A DNA stretch of 64,000 bases. It comes from Cyclobacterium marinum DSM 745 (GTDB lineage Bacteria; Bacteroidota; Bacteroidia; Cytophagales; Cyclobacteriaceae). Every line of letters begins with the position of its first letter. Position 1 is the first letter of the stretch. This document shows positions 43,389 through 52,531 of this stretch, in pieces. The notes below the pieces were generated by a model. That model did not search any database, was not told the DNA's origin, and worked only from the letters and a program-made list of their open reading frames with translations. The stretch is from positions 124,001 through 188,000 of the forward strand of contig NC_015914.1 in assembly GCF_000222485.1 (NCBI RefSeq), given 5' to 3'. A program made the translations under genes and the position numbers.

Positions 43389-44909
43389 TCACGAAGGCAA
43401 TAAATTATTGAGGGTATAGGCTATGAGTTGATTGTCGAGGGGCTTTCCGGCCTGATTGAAAATACTGTCTAATTTTAGCTCATAAACATACCCTGGTTTT
43501 AGCGCTTCCAAAACCAATTCCACCCTCATATGATCAGCAGATATGGTGATGTCTTTTATGGCCACGGATTGTAAATCTCTTTGCGTAGACTTATCTACCG
43601 GCTCATCAAACGGCTTTTTCTGATACGCATAATAATACCGACGCAACTGGTAATTTTTTATGGCCAAAGCGCCTTCCGGATTTACCGCTTGAGTGAAGGT
43701 TATGGTAAAACCATTTTTGGTCAGCGACATTGTAGCGATATCCATGGGTGGATTTCCGGTGGAAGAAATCTTTTGAATGCCTTGATCACCTCTCCAGCCA
43801 TGTTCAATTTGCCCTACCCATAAACTACCATCCGGTCCAAAAACAAGGCGGTTGTTGCCAACTCTCAAACCTTGTCCATCAACAAATGGAATACAAGCCC
43901 CTTGAAATTCCCCTGCGACTTCCTCAAGCATTATCCGGAAAATCCGGTCCCTATTCATTTCTCCAATCAGAAATTGCCCTTCAAAATCTTTGAACTGCTC
44001 GTTGTATTTAATAAATAAGGGTTGGGTGGGAGAATTGGCCATTATTCCATGTGGAAACAATACAGACGCCTTGGTACGGAGACTGTCCAATGTTGAAATT
44101 GGGAGTGAAAATGGGTCTGCATCCTTCCACTCTTCTTGCCACACGAGGCTTGAAGGATGTCCAAAGAATCGGTCTTTTTTCACATGGTACAGCGTGCTCG
44201 TCTCTACCCAATCGCTTTGGTTATCGGTAACAAACAAGTTACCCGAATCATCAAAACCCAGTCCATTCGGTGACCTGAAACCCGAAGCAAAAGGGATAAC
44301 CTTGCCATCCGGCTGAATTTTCAAAACCCACCCTCGGTAGGGAACAACTGAATACATTTGTCTCTTTCCATCTTCCCCATCTCTGCCATTTAGTCGCAAC
44401 TCACCCCGAACATTTTCCCGAATGCCTCCACCAGAGGACGCGGTATTCAAGGCAATGTAAAAGTTTCCTTCACTGTCCCTCACAGGCCCGTAGTTGAATT
44501 CATGGTAATTGCCTGATATCCCAAAATCATCTGTTATTTTTTCATATACATCGGCTTTTCCATCCTTGTCCGTATCTGTAATCCGAGTCAATTCTGGTCT
44601 TTGCAAAACCACAATTTCACTGTCATTAATTACCACCAACCCCAATGGTTCGTGCAGCCCTTCAGCAAACAAGGACCATTCATTGGTTTTAGGATCAAAA
44701 ATCATGACCTCCCCTCGGGTAAAACAAGCGATCAATCGGCCGTCTGATAAAAAATCAAGCCCACCTGTTTCTGCCAATAAACCATTGGGAACAGGGATTG
44801 TAGCTACCTGATAAGAGGCGCCAGCTCCTTGCAGTTTTGGCTTACAGGCTGAAACAATACAAAGACCAGTCAGTAGTACAATTAATAAATGTCTCGTTTT
44901 TGTCATCAC
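43389..44909 (-). CDS. Beta-propeller lipoprotein (PVC-type dehydrogenase-like, no heme domain)
   Basis: A 506-residue lipoprotein (LCIVSACKPK, Cys22). It has a six-blade-type propeller with PNGLLAETGGLDFLSDGRLIACFTRGEVMI, the RITDTDKDGKADVYEKITDD Asp-rich loop, SGFRSPNGLGFDDSGNLFVTDNQ, and RLVFGPDGSLWVGQIEHG, followed by a small C-terminal beta domain (about residues 400-506). It resembles the propeller of the 33.5-36.5 kb dehydrogenase but has no CxxCH. It is last in the SusCD locus and overlaps the cupredoxin gene by 4 bp, so the cupredoxin may be its electron acceptor. Confidence 0.82.
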   Translation of the reverse strand: MMTKTRHLLIVLLTGLCIVSACKPKLQGAGASYQVATIPVPNGLLAETGGLDFLSDGRLIACFTRGEVMIFDPKTNEWSLFAEGLHEPLGLVVINDSEIVVLQRPELTRITDTDKDGKADVYEKITDDFGISGNYHEFNYGPVRDSEGNFYIALNTASSGGGIRENVRGELRLNGRDGEDGKRQMYSVVPYRGWVLKIQPDGKVIPFASGFRSPNGLGFDDSGNLFVTDNQSDWVETSTLYHVKKDRFFGHPSSLVWQEEWKDADPFSLPISTLDSLRTKASVLFPHGIMANSPTQPLFIKYNEQFKDFEGQFLIGEMNRDRIFRIMLEEVAGEFQGACIPFVDGQGLRVGNNRLVFGPDGSLWVGQIEHGWRGDQGIQKISSTGNPPMDIATMSLTKNGFTITFTQAVNPEGALAIKNYQLRRYYYAYQKKPFDEPVDKSTQRDLQSVAIKDITISADHMRVELVLEALKPGYVYELKLDSIFNQAGKPLDNQLIAYTLNNLLPS

Positions 44910-46030
44910 TTGTTACTTTTAGTCATCCTAATGGTAAATTCTTTTGCTTCATCTGGACTCAGTTTCAAGGCACCATTTTCTGTTTCACCCTTACTAAATC
45001 CATACTCCACTTGCCCATCAGCCTTGAATAGAAACCAGACAGGTTCTTTTGCATTGTTAACCTTTATTGTTCTGATCAATCCTGTACCTTCTTTGTTTGG
45101 ATGAATAATTTCATGAACCTCCACTCCTGAAAGCAAATAGTGAAACTCAGGGTAGCCATCGATTAATTTGTACCTCAAAAATTCAGGGCTTGGAATGCTT
45201 TCTCTACTGCCAATCCGTATAGGAAATTCCATTTTCTCCTGATAAAATATTTCGCCGAGCACTTTTGCATAGGCATTTTTATGTCCGTGCCATAGATCGG
45301 TATTGTCCAGGAATTCTCCTTGCCAGGCAAACTGCAACTGACACAATGCTGCATCCCAGCAATACGACAATTGATTGGGAAGGTGGACGGCTATACTGGC
45401 AAGGCTGGATCCTTCGATAAAAACTCGGTAAAGGTAAGGGGGCACATTGTCGTAAGGATGCAATTTGGGATGATGGTGCATGGCAGCACTTTCCGTATCC
45501 AGCACTTTCTGGTCTCCTGTCCTTCGAGAAGGCGGGATGTTTTCATCGTTTTCTAGCGCTGGCATTTTACTATCTGCGGTCACAAACATGTATCCGTACA
45601 TGATAAAGCCATGACCGGGATAGGTACATACAAAAGGATAAATACCAGGCTCCTCGGGCGCTTTAAACTGTATGGTTTTGCTCTCGCCCGAATAGATTAC
45701 GGGAATGGACCATAGCACCAAAGGACTCTTTGGAATAAAATTCATTTCCGGGCCTTTTTCTGCCAATTGCTGGGCTGCAAGGACTACGTCAGCCCTTGAT
45801 CCAGGCTTAGTAATGACCATATTATGGGGCATGTCATCATCACTATTCGTGACAGTGAGCTTGACTTCAGCCCCCGGAGCAACAGAAAACCTGACCTTGT
45901 CAAATTGAAGACCGGGAATAGCCTTTATTTCAATGGATGTAATTTTCTTATCTTCATCCTGTGCCAGAAGTGCCGAATGTAGGAGCAGGGCAAAACAGAA
46001 AATCAACGCTGTACTGTATTTTAAAGCCAT
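44906..46030 (-). CDS. Exported plastocyanin/azurin-like cupredoxin
   Basis: A 374-residue protein with a signal peptide (ALIFCFALLLHSALLAQ). The first domain is a type 1 copper cupredoxin with all ligands: His69 (DMPHNM), Cys135, His140 and Met144 (CTYPGHGFIMYG). A C-terminal domain of about 190 residues (FIEGSSLASIAVHLPNQLSYCWDAALCQLQFAWQG...) resembles an uncharacterised module found with such copper proteins. I chose the ATG at 46030 over a TTG at 46045, because the signal peptide starts there. It is probably an electron carrier for the overlapping propeller protein. Confidence 0.85.
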   Translation of the reverse strand: MALKYSTALIFCFALLLHSALLAQDEDKKITSIEIKAIPGLQFDKVRFSVAPGAEVKLTVTNSDDDMPHNMVITKPGSRADVVLAAQQLAEKGPEMNFIPKSPLVLWSIPVIYSGESKTIQFKAPEEPGIYPFVCTYPGHGFIMYGYMFVTADSKMPALENDENIPPSRRTGDQKVLDTESAAMHHHPKLHPYDNVPPYLYRVFIEGSSLASIAVHLPNQLSYCWDAALCQLQFAWQGEFLDNTDLWHGHKNAYAKVLGEIFYQEKMEFPIRIGSRESIPSPEFLRYKLIDGYPEFHYLLSGVEVHEIIHPNKEGTGLIRTIKVNNAKEPVWFLFKADGQVEYGFSKGETENGALKLSPDEAKEFTIRMTKSNK

Positions 46031-46045
46031 AGCTAATTGTATCAA

Positions 46046-47440
46046 TTAAAAATCCTTAAAAGGACCTCTTGGTGCTGCATTTTCCATCTCCTCTTTCCAT
46101 ACTGAAAATTTTCGGGTAAGCTCTTTCAGAATTTCGGGCTTCTCCAAAGACAAATCATTTTGTTCTCCAATGTCCTGTTTCAAATCAAACAATCCATTTC
46201 CTTTTGCGGACTGCACCCATTTCCAATTCCCAACTCTGGCTGCCTGATCTCCTCTAAACTCCCAGTAAAGGGCTGCTCTATCAACACCTGATTTGCCCTG
46301 GAGAACAGGCAACATGTCAAAACCATCATAAATAACATCTTTGGGTAGCTCTAAACCTGCCGCAGCGACAATCATGGGAAACAATTCCAGTGAAGATAAA
46401 AAAGCATCATTGGTTTGCCCTGCATCAATTTTTTCCGGCCATTTGACCAAACAAGGGACTCTTACTCCACCCTCAAAAAACTGGGCCTTACCTCCTTTTA
46501 AAGGGTAATTGTCTGCCAAGGACATCCCACCATTGTCAGAAAGAAAGATTACCAGGGTATTTTCCTCTAGCCCCATTTCCTTTATCCTTTCTAAAATAGT
46601 ACCAATGGACTGATCCATTTGGGTAACAGCAGCTTTGTATGCCCTTTGTTTTTCACCTCGTTTTGTGTTTGACTTGGGGTACATTTTCAAGTACTTTTCA
46701 GTGGCCTGAACAGTGCCTTTAATCTCTGGATCTAAATTCGAAGCACTGTGAGGAGCATTGAAGGCCAAGGTCAGAAAAAAGGGTTTCCCTTGGCTTCCAT
46801 TGATAAATTCCAGTGCTTCCCTTTCAAAAAGGGCTGTGGTATACCTTCCTTTGTCTTCCAGGCTTAACTGATTGCCATCGATCATGGATGGACTCCCATA
46901 GCGCTCATGGGTGAAATAATCAATCCCTGTGTTGGCAAAACCATAGTACTTGTCATAGCCCTGCTGCATTGGTAAATACCGCTTCAATTGGCCTAAATCC
47001 CACTTTCCTATATAGCCATTGGTATAGCCTCCTTCTTTTAATAATTCGGAAATAAAGATTTCTCTAAGGTCTGTCCCTAAGATCCGTTCCGGGGAAACGC
47101 TGTATTCGTAATCAGTATACTGATGCCCATAATTGACCATATTGTTACGAAAGAGCTCAAAAGTGCCATTTCTTTGTGGATACCTTCCTGTAAGCAATCC
47201 ACTTCTGGAAGGGGTACAAGCAGAACTAGTGACATAAAAATTAGTCAACCGCACTCCTTCTGCTGCCAATTGATCCAAGTAAGGGGTAAGAATGTCCTTA
47301 TTACCAAAGGAACCAAGGTCATGGTATCCCTGATCGTCTGAAATAATCAATAGGACATTGGGTTTTTGCTGTTGGCCAAACCCATGCGTTCCAACAAAAC
47401 ACAATAAAGAAAAGAGCAAACTTTTAAGTCTCATAATCAT
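46046..47440 (-). CDS. Type I sulfatase (Cys-type), exported
   Basis: A 464-residue arylsulfatase-family enzyme that hydrolyses sulfate esters, here probably on a sulfated glycan or small metabolite. Signal peptide to about residue 22; metal ligands in ISDDQGYHD (Asp35, Asp36); active-site motif CTPSR with Cys75, which must be converted to formylglycine; and FLSDNGG near residue 300. The sulfatase-maturing enzyme is not in the window. It is co-directional with the amidohydrolases, so desulfation is probably part of the locus pathway. Confidence 0.92.
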   Translation of the reverse strand: MIMRLKSLLFSLLCFVGTHGFGQQQKPNVLLIISDDQGYHDLGSFGNKDILTPYLDQLAAEGVRLTNFYVTSSACTPSRSGLLTGRYPQRNGTFELFRNNMVNYGHQYTDYEYSVSPERILGTDLREIFISELLKEGGYTNGYIGKWDLGQLKRYLPMQQGYDKYYGFANTGIDYFTHERYGSPSMIDGNQLSLEDKGRYTTALFEREALEFINGSQGKPFFLTLAFNAPHSASNLDPEIKGTVQATEKYLKMYPKSNTKRGEKQRAYKAAVTQMDQSIGTILERIKEMGLEENTLVIFLSDNGGMSLADNYPLKGGKAQFFEGGVRVPCLVKWPEKIDAGQTNDAFLSSLELFPMIVAAAGLELPKDVIYDGFDMLPVLQGKSGVDRAALYWEFRGDQAARVGNWKWVQSAKGNGLFDLKQDIGEQNDLSLEKPEILKELTRKFSVWKEEMENAAPRGPFKDF

Positions 47441-47465
47441 GTCAATTTGTTCACAGATAGGCTAC

Positions 47466-48347
47466 TTACACCGTAATGTTTATGCCTTTTGATGCAAATA
47501 TTGGTTTTGCAATTTTCCGGTAATTTTCGCCGAATACCTTCATGCGTTCTTTCTGGGAAAGAGAGGCATCAAGGACTTTAGCCATTTCCGTAGAAAAAGA
47601 GCGACTTGGTCCATGTCCACCCCAAACGATTCGGTCAACACCTACTATATCTACCGCATAATCCACAGAACCTGAATGCGGATCTGCACCGCTAAATTCA
47701 AACAATACATTTTCGTAGGGCCTGACGGCTCTCGCCGCCAACTCCCAATCCCCACCTGCATGTCCGCAAATCAAGGGCACATTCGGGAATCGTTTGGCAA
47801 GCGTTGCTACATCCATCGGGGTAGATTCTCCATTCAGGTTTCCTCCTCCTGGCCATCTAGGCTCTCCCCCTACCTTTATCCAGGTATGGATATAAATCAC
47901 AGCTCCTAATTCGGCAGCATAGCGAATGATCTTATCGTTTTGATCCGCATCACAGGTCACTCCCAGTTTATTCCCCCCTACATACTTGATACCCACGCAC
48001 GGTCCGTTGGCAATCCACTTTTTCATTTTCGCTAAACTCTCATCTGGAAAACCTGGGTCTATGGGGATAATTCCGGAAATCCAGTCTGGCTCATTTTTCA
48101 ATATTTCTAGTTGGGCCGCATCATGTGGTTTAGGATCCAGAGGGTCACTTAGGGTTCCCCCAATATCCACAGAAATGATACGCTCCAGCCCCATTCTCTT
48201 TACATAGAACAGCATTTCCTGGTGTTGTTTAATAGGCTCGGTTCCTGTCAAAAACCCATGGTAATGGGTATCCCAAATTCTAAATGCTTTTAATTCTTCT
48301 ATATCCGGAAGTCCGTATAAATGGGGATCTATGGCAAAATTGTTCAT
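47466..48347 (-). CDS. Amidohydrolase_2-like protein with His at beta-8 position
   Basis: A 293-residue TIM-barrel protein. The N-terminal metal motif is present (DTHYH, His28-x-His30), as are YIHTW (mid-barrel His) and CGHAGGDWE (third His). The position usually occupied by the catalytic Asp (as FGTD) reads GGHGPS instead, so a His replaces the Asp. There is no signal peptide. It is one of four barrel proteins in this locus and the only one with an intact HxH. Confidence 0.8.
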   Translation of the reverse strand: MNNFAIDPHLYGLPDIEELKAFRIWDTHYHGFLTGTEPIKQHQEMLFYVKRMGLERIISVDIGGTLSDPLDPKPHDAAQLEILKNEPDWISGIIPIDPGFPDESLAKMKKWIANGPCVGIKYVGGNKLGVTCDADQNDKIIRYAAELGAVIYIHTWIKVGGEPRWPGGGNLNGESTPMDVATLAKRFPNVPLICGHAGGDWELAARAVRPYENVLFEFSGADPHSGSVDYAVDIVGVDRIVWGGHGPSRSFSTEMAKVLDASLSQKERMKVFGENYRKIAKPIFASKGINITV

Positions 48348-48383
48348 AATGAATGGATTAAAGTAAATGGCGTTTCAAATAAA

Positions 48384-49325
48384 CTATAGGGCGGAATTCA
48401 TGAAAATATTGGCATTCCCCTGCAAAATCCCATTGGCCTGCTCAGCCGTTAATGGTGATTCCATCAGTTTCAGAAAACTTGCCTCTACAGGGAAATAAGG
48501 AGCGTGAGAACCAAACAAAACCCGCTCTGCTGCCAATGGAATACCCTTCTTCCCATTCCATGGATTGCCTTCAATCAACCTTCCTACTGCTCCACTACCT
48601 TCTATCCTGGAGGTGTCAAAAACTACATTGGTTTCCTTGATGAATCGCTCCAAAAGGTTTCCGGTAATTTTATGTGTCCAGTAAAGCATTTGAATTTTTA
48701 CCTTGGGGTATTTTTTAATAATATCCACCAAAGGGTTCATGTCAGCCCCTCTCGTGAGGACGATCGGGTGGTGATTTCTACTGTCATCCATGTCTCCTAC
48801 AATTTGCAGGATCATTTTCCTTTTTTCTACCTGAGCTACCAATTTTTCAAAATACGGATGGCTTGGATCAAAGGTTTGGTAAATGGGGTAAATCCTAACG
48901 CCCGGCATCTTGTACACCTCATGGCAACGCCTCAGGTCTTCTTCCCAATCCGGCCAAGCCAGATTTACTGTTCCGAATGGGAACAGCATTCCCTTGCCTT
49001 TTTGCTTGCATTCCTTGGCCAATCGTTCATTGACACCATTGATGTCTTTGTGAAAAAGTGCCTCAAAACTTCCTGCCCAAGCTTTTTCCACCCTGTGTTT
49101 GTTTAGCTTGGCTAGCAAAGCATCGGTCTCACCATATTTCAGTTTTCTAAATGGCCAATCAAACAAATTGACATTGGTATCGATGACCCCAGGTTTTCCG
49201 GCAAACAAATTGGGTTTACTTTTTACATCCTCCGGTAGGTTAGTCGAAAAGCTAAGTGGCAATGAGGCAGCGGCAGTGGCTTTAAGTGTGGTACTAAAAA
49301 AGCTGCGGCGGTTTACTTTTTTCAT
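48384..49325 (-). CDS. Tat-exported amidohydrolase-like protein lacking HxH
   Basis: A 313-residue protein with a Tat-like signal (VNRRSFFSTTLKATAAASLPL). The barrel start that should read DxHxH is IDTNVNLFD (Asn51, Asn53), and the beta-8 Asp position reads FGSHAPYFP. Only scattered His residues remain, such as YWTHKITG. The fold is therefore amidohydrolase-like but the canonical metal centre is absent. It lies next to the DegT gene, with 39 bp between them. Confidence 0.75.
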   Translation of the reverse strand: MKKVNRRSFFSTTLKATAAASLPLSFSTNLPEDVKSKPNLFAGKPGVIDTNVNLFDWPFRKLKYGETDALLAKLNKHRVEKAWAGSFEALFHKDINGVNERLAKECKQKGKGMLFPFGTVNLAWPDWEEDLRRCHEVYKMPGVRIYPIYQTFDPSHPYFEKLVAQVEKRKMILQIVGDMDDSRNHHPIVLTRGADMNPLVDIIKKYPKVKIQMLYWTHKITGNLLERFIKETNVVFDTSRIEGSGAVGRLIEGNPWNGKKGIPLAAERVLFGSHAPYFPVEASFLKLMESPLTAEQANGILQGNANIFMNSAL

Positions 49326-49364
49326 AATGTTGTTATTCAGGCTTTCAATGGTGGTTAAAGTTTC

Positions 49365-50735
49365 TCAGCTGTTTTTGATTTTATTCAAACTGTCTCTGTT
49401 TTCGTATACTTTCGTAATCCCGGCAACTATCTCGTCCATTTCCTGACGAGAGCCTAAAAGCATTCCAGAGCCCCAGAAGGAGATAAGCGTTTCGTTACAA
49501 ATTTTATCGCAATTTGGGAGATCCAGCGAATTAGCGTACGCTTCCCTTCTTTCTTTTGTATACATGGTCTGGTATTCATCCAAGCCCAAAACATGTTGGA
49601 TCCAAGGTTCTTTGTGCAGTCCGTTTTTAATATAGGAGCCCATAGGAATCCCTTCCGCATTCAGCGCTTTTAAGAACAGGCTCCTGTCAGCACCATTAAA
49701 ATGTTCCTTGTTATAGGACATCGCAAAGTGATAATAGGAACTGCTTTCGGTTCCAGGGTACTTTTTCTGTGGAGTCAATCCCGGAATACCTGCCAACTGA
49801 GCTATAAGGTATTCTGCATTTTCATTTCGCTTCAAAAACCTATCCTTGGCCCCCGGCAACTGTGCCATAAGGATGGCCCCTTCAAACTCATTCATTCGGT
49901 ATTTTGGGCCAATGGTCTCATTCCTCCCTTTTCTGGAAGCCCCTCTGTTCTGAACGGTATAACATTGTTCCATCAAAACCTGATCATTTCCGACCACAGC
50001 TCCTCCTTCTCCGCAGGCAATGGCTTTACTTGCCTGAAAACTAAAACAGCCCAAATCCCCTATAGTACCTATGGCCTTCCCCTGATAGCGAGCAAAAGGT
50101 GCCTGACAGGAATCTTCTATTACTTTCAATCCATGCTTTCTCGCCAATTCCATGATACGCTCCATGTTCGCAGGTACGCCCATGATATGGACCGGCATTA
50201 TGGCCTTGGTATTCTTATTGATTTTTTTGGCTACCTCCTCTGGGTCCAACTGGAAAGAAGTAAGGTCAAGGTCTACCATCACCGGTAGTGCCCTACTGGT
50301 CAGAATAGAAGAAATAGTTCCCATGTCCGTATAAGGAGAAGTTATCACCTCATCACCTGGACCAATACCAAGGGCTTCTACACAAGTACTTAAGGCCTGG
50401 GTGCCAGATCCTGTTCCTACACTGTACCCAACCCCAATCTGCCTGGCAAATTCCTTTTCAAAAGTGGGCACATTGCCTGTAGCAGATTGTATTCTGCTCC
50501 ATATGCCACTTCGGGTTGTTTTGACGATGGCATTCACCATTTGATCATCCACATAAGGCCAAGCTGGTCCTATCCTGCCTTTTTCTCTTACGGCTGTACC
50601 TCCTAAAATAGCCAGCTTTTCTTTGTTTTGGATCAATACATTGCCCAGTCCAGGCAAAACAGGTGTGGCAGCTATGGCCAAAGAGCTGGTAGAAAGACCA
50701 GCCATGAATTTTCTCCTACTGTATGCTTTGTTCAT
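49365..50735 (-). CDS. Tat-exported DegT/DnrJ/EryC1-type aminotransferase
   Basis: A 456-residue PLP enzyme of the sugar aminotransferase (AHBA synthase) fold, with a Tat-like signal YSRRKFMAGLSTSSLAIAATP. Family motifs: GTGSGTQALSTCVEALGIGPGDEVI, VIEDSCQAP (PLP-binding Asp region), CFSFQASKAIACGEGGAV with Schiff-base Lys237, NEFEGAI, and PGLTPQKKYPGTESSSYYHFA. Retained Lys237 argues that it is a transaminase acting on a keto or hydroxy sugar, exported folded with its PLP. Export of this family is unusual. Confidence 0.87.
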   Translation of the reverse strand: MNKAYSRRKFMAGLSTSSLAIAATPVLPGLGNVLIQNKEKLAILGGTAVREKGRIGPAWPYVDDQMVNAIVKTTRSGIWSRIQSATGNVPTFEKEFARQIGVGYSVGTGSGTQALSTCVEALGIGPGDEVITSPYTDMGTISSILTSRALPVMVDLDLTSFQLDPEEVAKKINKNTKAIMPVHIMGVPANMERIMELARKHGLKVIEDSCQAPFARYQGKAIGTIGDLGCFSFQASKAIACGEGGAVVGNDQVLMEQCYTVQNRGASRKGRNETIGPKYRMNEFEGAILMAQLPGAKDRFLKRNENAEYLIAQLAGIPGLTPQKKYPGTESSSYYHFAMSYNKEHFNGADRSLFLKALNAEGIPMGSYIKNGLHKEPWIQHVLGLDEYQTMYTKERREAYANSLDLPNCDKICNETLISFWGSGMLLGSRQEMDEIVAGITKVYENRDSLNKIKNS

Positions 50736-50817
50736 TGCTTATGTGGCATTTATTGTTTTAAGAATAATTTCCTGATTCGTAGTTTCTCCATAAAAAGTAT
50801 AGGCCAATTGATCCTAA

Positions 50818-51624
50818 TTATAAGTTCAACATGCTTTGGGCATTTTTCCACCTCAGCAAATCTTTGGTACTTTGGCTTGCTTCTTCTTCGCGTAATGATT
50901 CAATACGCAACATTCCTGTTAGGTAATCCAGTATCGGGGCATGCGTCCCAAAAGCAAATTTATCTTCTCCATAGAATTCCAGTGCTTGTGCCATATTGAC
51001 CAGGGATCGACCGGAAGTATCCATGAGAACCTTACTTTTCATAATTAACTCAAAGTCGTCATTTTTAAGCTGATAACCATTTGCAAGGTTTAATATAAAG
51101 TATTTGGCGGCTGGCACTTCCTTTATTATAGCCAATAAATCCACTAAGCCTTGCTCGGGTTTATCTGTCCCTGCTAATTGATCCAAGTCCATCCATGATT
51201 TCTGTCGGCTATCGACCATTCTCATGGTCAGCCCAACAACCAAGTCATGGTCTCGGGCCATTTTCACCAATTCAACACATGCGGAATCCGTCAATTGATA
51301 ATCATGATATTGGGGATAAATACGTATGCCTTTAATTCCGACTTTTACACATTTATCAAAATCACTTTTCCATCCGGGGTAGAAAGGATTAATAATGGCA
51401 AATGGTACAATTCTTTCTTTATAGGTGGCAGAGGATTCGATTTCAGCAAACAATGCCTCATTGGCTGCCTGACAATTTTTATAGAAAATCCCGCTCATAT
51501 TGGCGACTACAGCCTTGTCAACTCCAAACTGATTCATTTTTTTCAGCAGTGCTTCACAGGTTGAATACGCCATCTGCTTGTAAGGCCAGTTGCCCACATA
51601 GGCATTGATATCAATTAACACCAA
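50818..51624 (-). CDS. Amidohydrolase-like protein lacking HxH, cytoplasmic type
   Basis: A 268-residue barrel-type protein without signal peptide. The DxHxH position reads DINAY (Asn7, Tyr9), the middle strand reads VGLTMRMVD with no His, and the beta-8 motif reads FGTHAPILDY. It resembles the 48384-49325 protein in these substitutions. The start is a TTG (51624) or GTG (51621), which overlaps the previous gene by 11-14 bp and implies coupled translation. Function unknown. Confidence 0.75.
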   Translation of the reverse strand: MVLIDINAYVGNWPYKQMAYSTCEALLKKMNQFGVDKAVVANMSGIFYKNCQAANEALFAEIESSATYKERIVPFAIINPFYPGWKSDFDKCVKVGIKGIRIYPQYHDYQLTDSACVELVKMARDHDLVVGLTMRMVDSRQKSWMDLDQLAGTDKPEQGLVDLLAIIKEVPAAKYFILNLANGYQLKNDDFELIMKSKVLMDTSGRSLVNMAQALEFYGEDKFAFGTHAPILDYLTGMLRIESLREEEASQSTKDLLRWKNAQSMLNL

Positions 51625-52531
51625 AACCTCCTTTCTTCAGCAAAGCATTGTAATTGTCGAAAAACAATTTTCTTTTCTGTCCTTCATTGAGGTTGGAAGC
51701 CAGTACTTTTCCTACGCTTTGATAGTAACTGTTGTCCGTTCCGAAAAAAAGCCTGTCCTCACCCAAATACTTAAGGGCGAAGTCAATCATGTTTTCCTCA
51801 TTATTGCTACCTCCTGTGTCCACATAAATATTGGGCGTATGTTCAAAGGTTTTACACATGCATTCCCAATCACCTCCGCCTCCTATATGTGCAAATTGGA
51901 AATTAGCATCAGGGAATTTTTTCGCAGCAGCTACAAAATCTTCCGGTGTAGAAGTGCTAGTCAATTTTCCAGCATCATACTTCATTCGGTACCCTCCTAC
52001 TCCTAACTGACACTCTCCATGCATAAAAACAATCATTTTTAATGCAGAGAGTTTTTCAATAATAGGCTCATACAAGGGATCACTGATCTTTACCTGATTG
52101 TACAAGCGAGTCCCCACCAGTCCATTGTCTACACACCGGTTGATTTCATCAATCGCCTCCTTTTTATAAGTAGGGTTAATAGTAAACTCCCCAACCAATC
52201 GATCAGGGTAGGCTTTTACTCCTTTGATCACCTTATCATTGATACTCCTGAACTCTTCTGGAGTAGCTTTTATAGGCAACATGGGCATACCAACAAACAT
52301 CTTTTCTATTGATAGCCTGTCCGCAAAATCAATTTGGTCTTTGATCTGATCTAGAGTCATGTTAGAAGTAGCATAGGCATCTATTTTCCTGTACTTATTC
52401 ACCTCTTTCATCAAATCAAAGTTATTTTCTCCAGATGCTCTCGTTCTGAAATCAATAGGTGGAACACCCGTCATCAAACCAAAAATGGAAACAGTTCCAC
52501 TAAGTGAAAATTCTCTTCTTGTCATGCCCAT
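51611..52531 (-). CDS. Tat-exported amidohydrolase-like protein with partial metal site
   Basis: A 306-residue protein with a Tat-like start (MTRREFSLSGTVSIFG). Residues 51-55 read DAYAT where DxHxH is expected, but FMHGE, FAHIGGGGDWE and FGTDNS (Asp) are kept. A lone metal could still be bound by these three. It is the first enzyme gene after susD, separated by 312 bp that contain a palindromic element. Confidence 0.78.
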   Translation of the reverse strand: MGMTRREFSLSGTVSIFGLMTGVPPIDFRTRASGENNFDLMKEVNKYRKIDAYATSNMTLDQIKDQIDFADRLSIEKMFVGMPMLPIKATPEEFRSINDKVIKGVKAYPDRLVGEFTINPTYKKEAIDEINRCVDNGLVGTRLYNQVKISDPLYEPIIEKLSALKMIVFMHGECQLGVGGYRMKYDAGKLTSTSTPEDFVAAAKKFPDANFQFAHIGGGGDWECMCKTFEHTPNIYVDTGGSNNEENMIDFALKYLGEDRLFFGTDNSYYQSVGKVLASNLNEGQKRKLFFDNYNALLKKGGFGVN

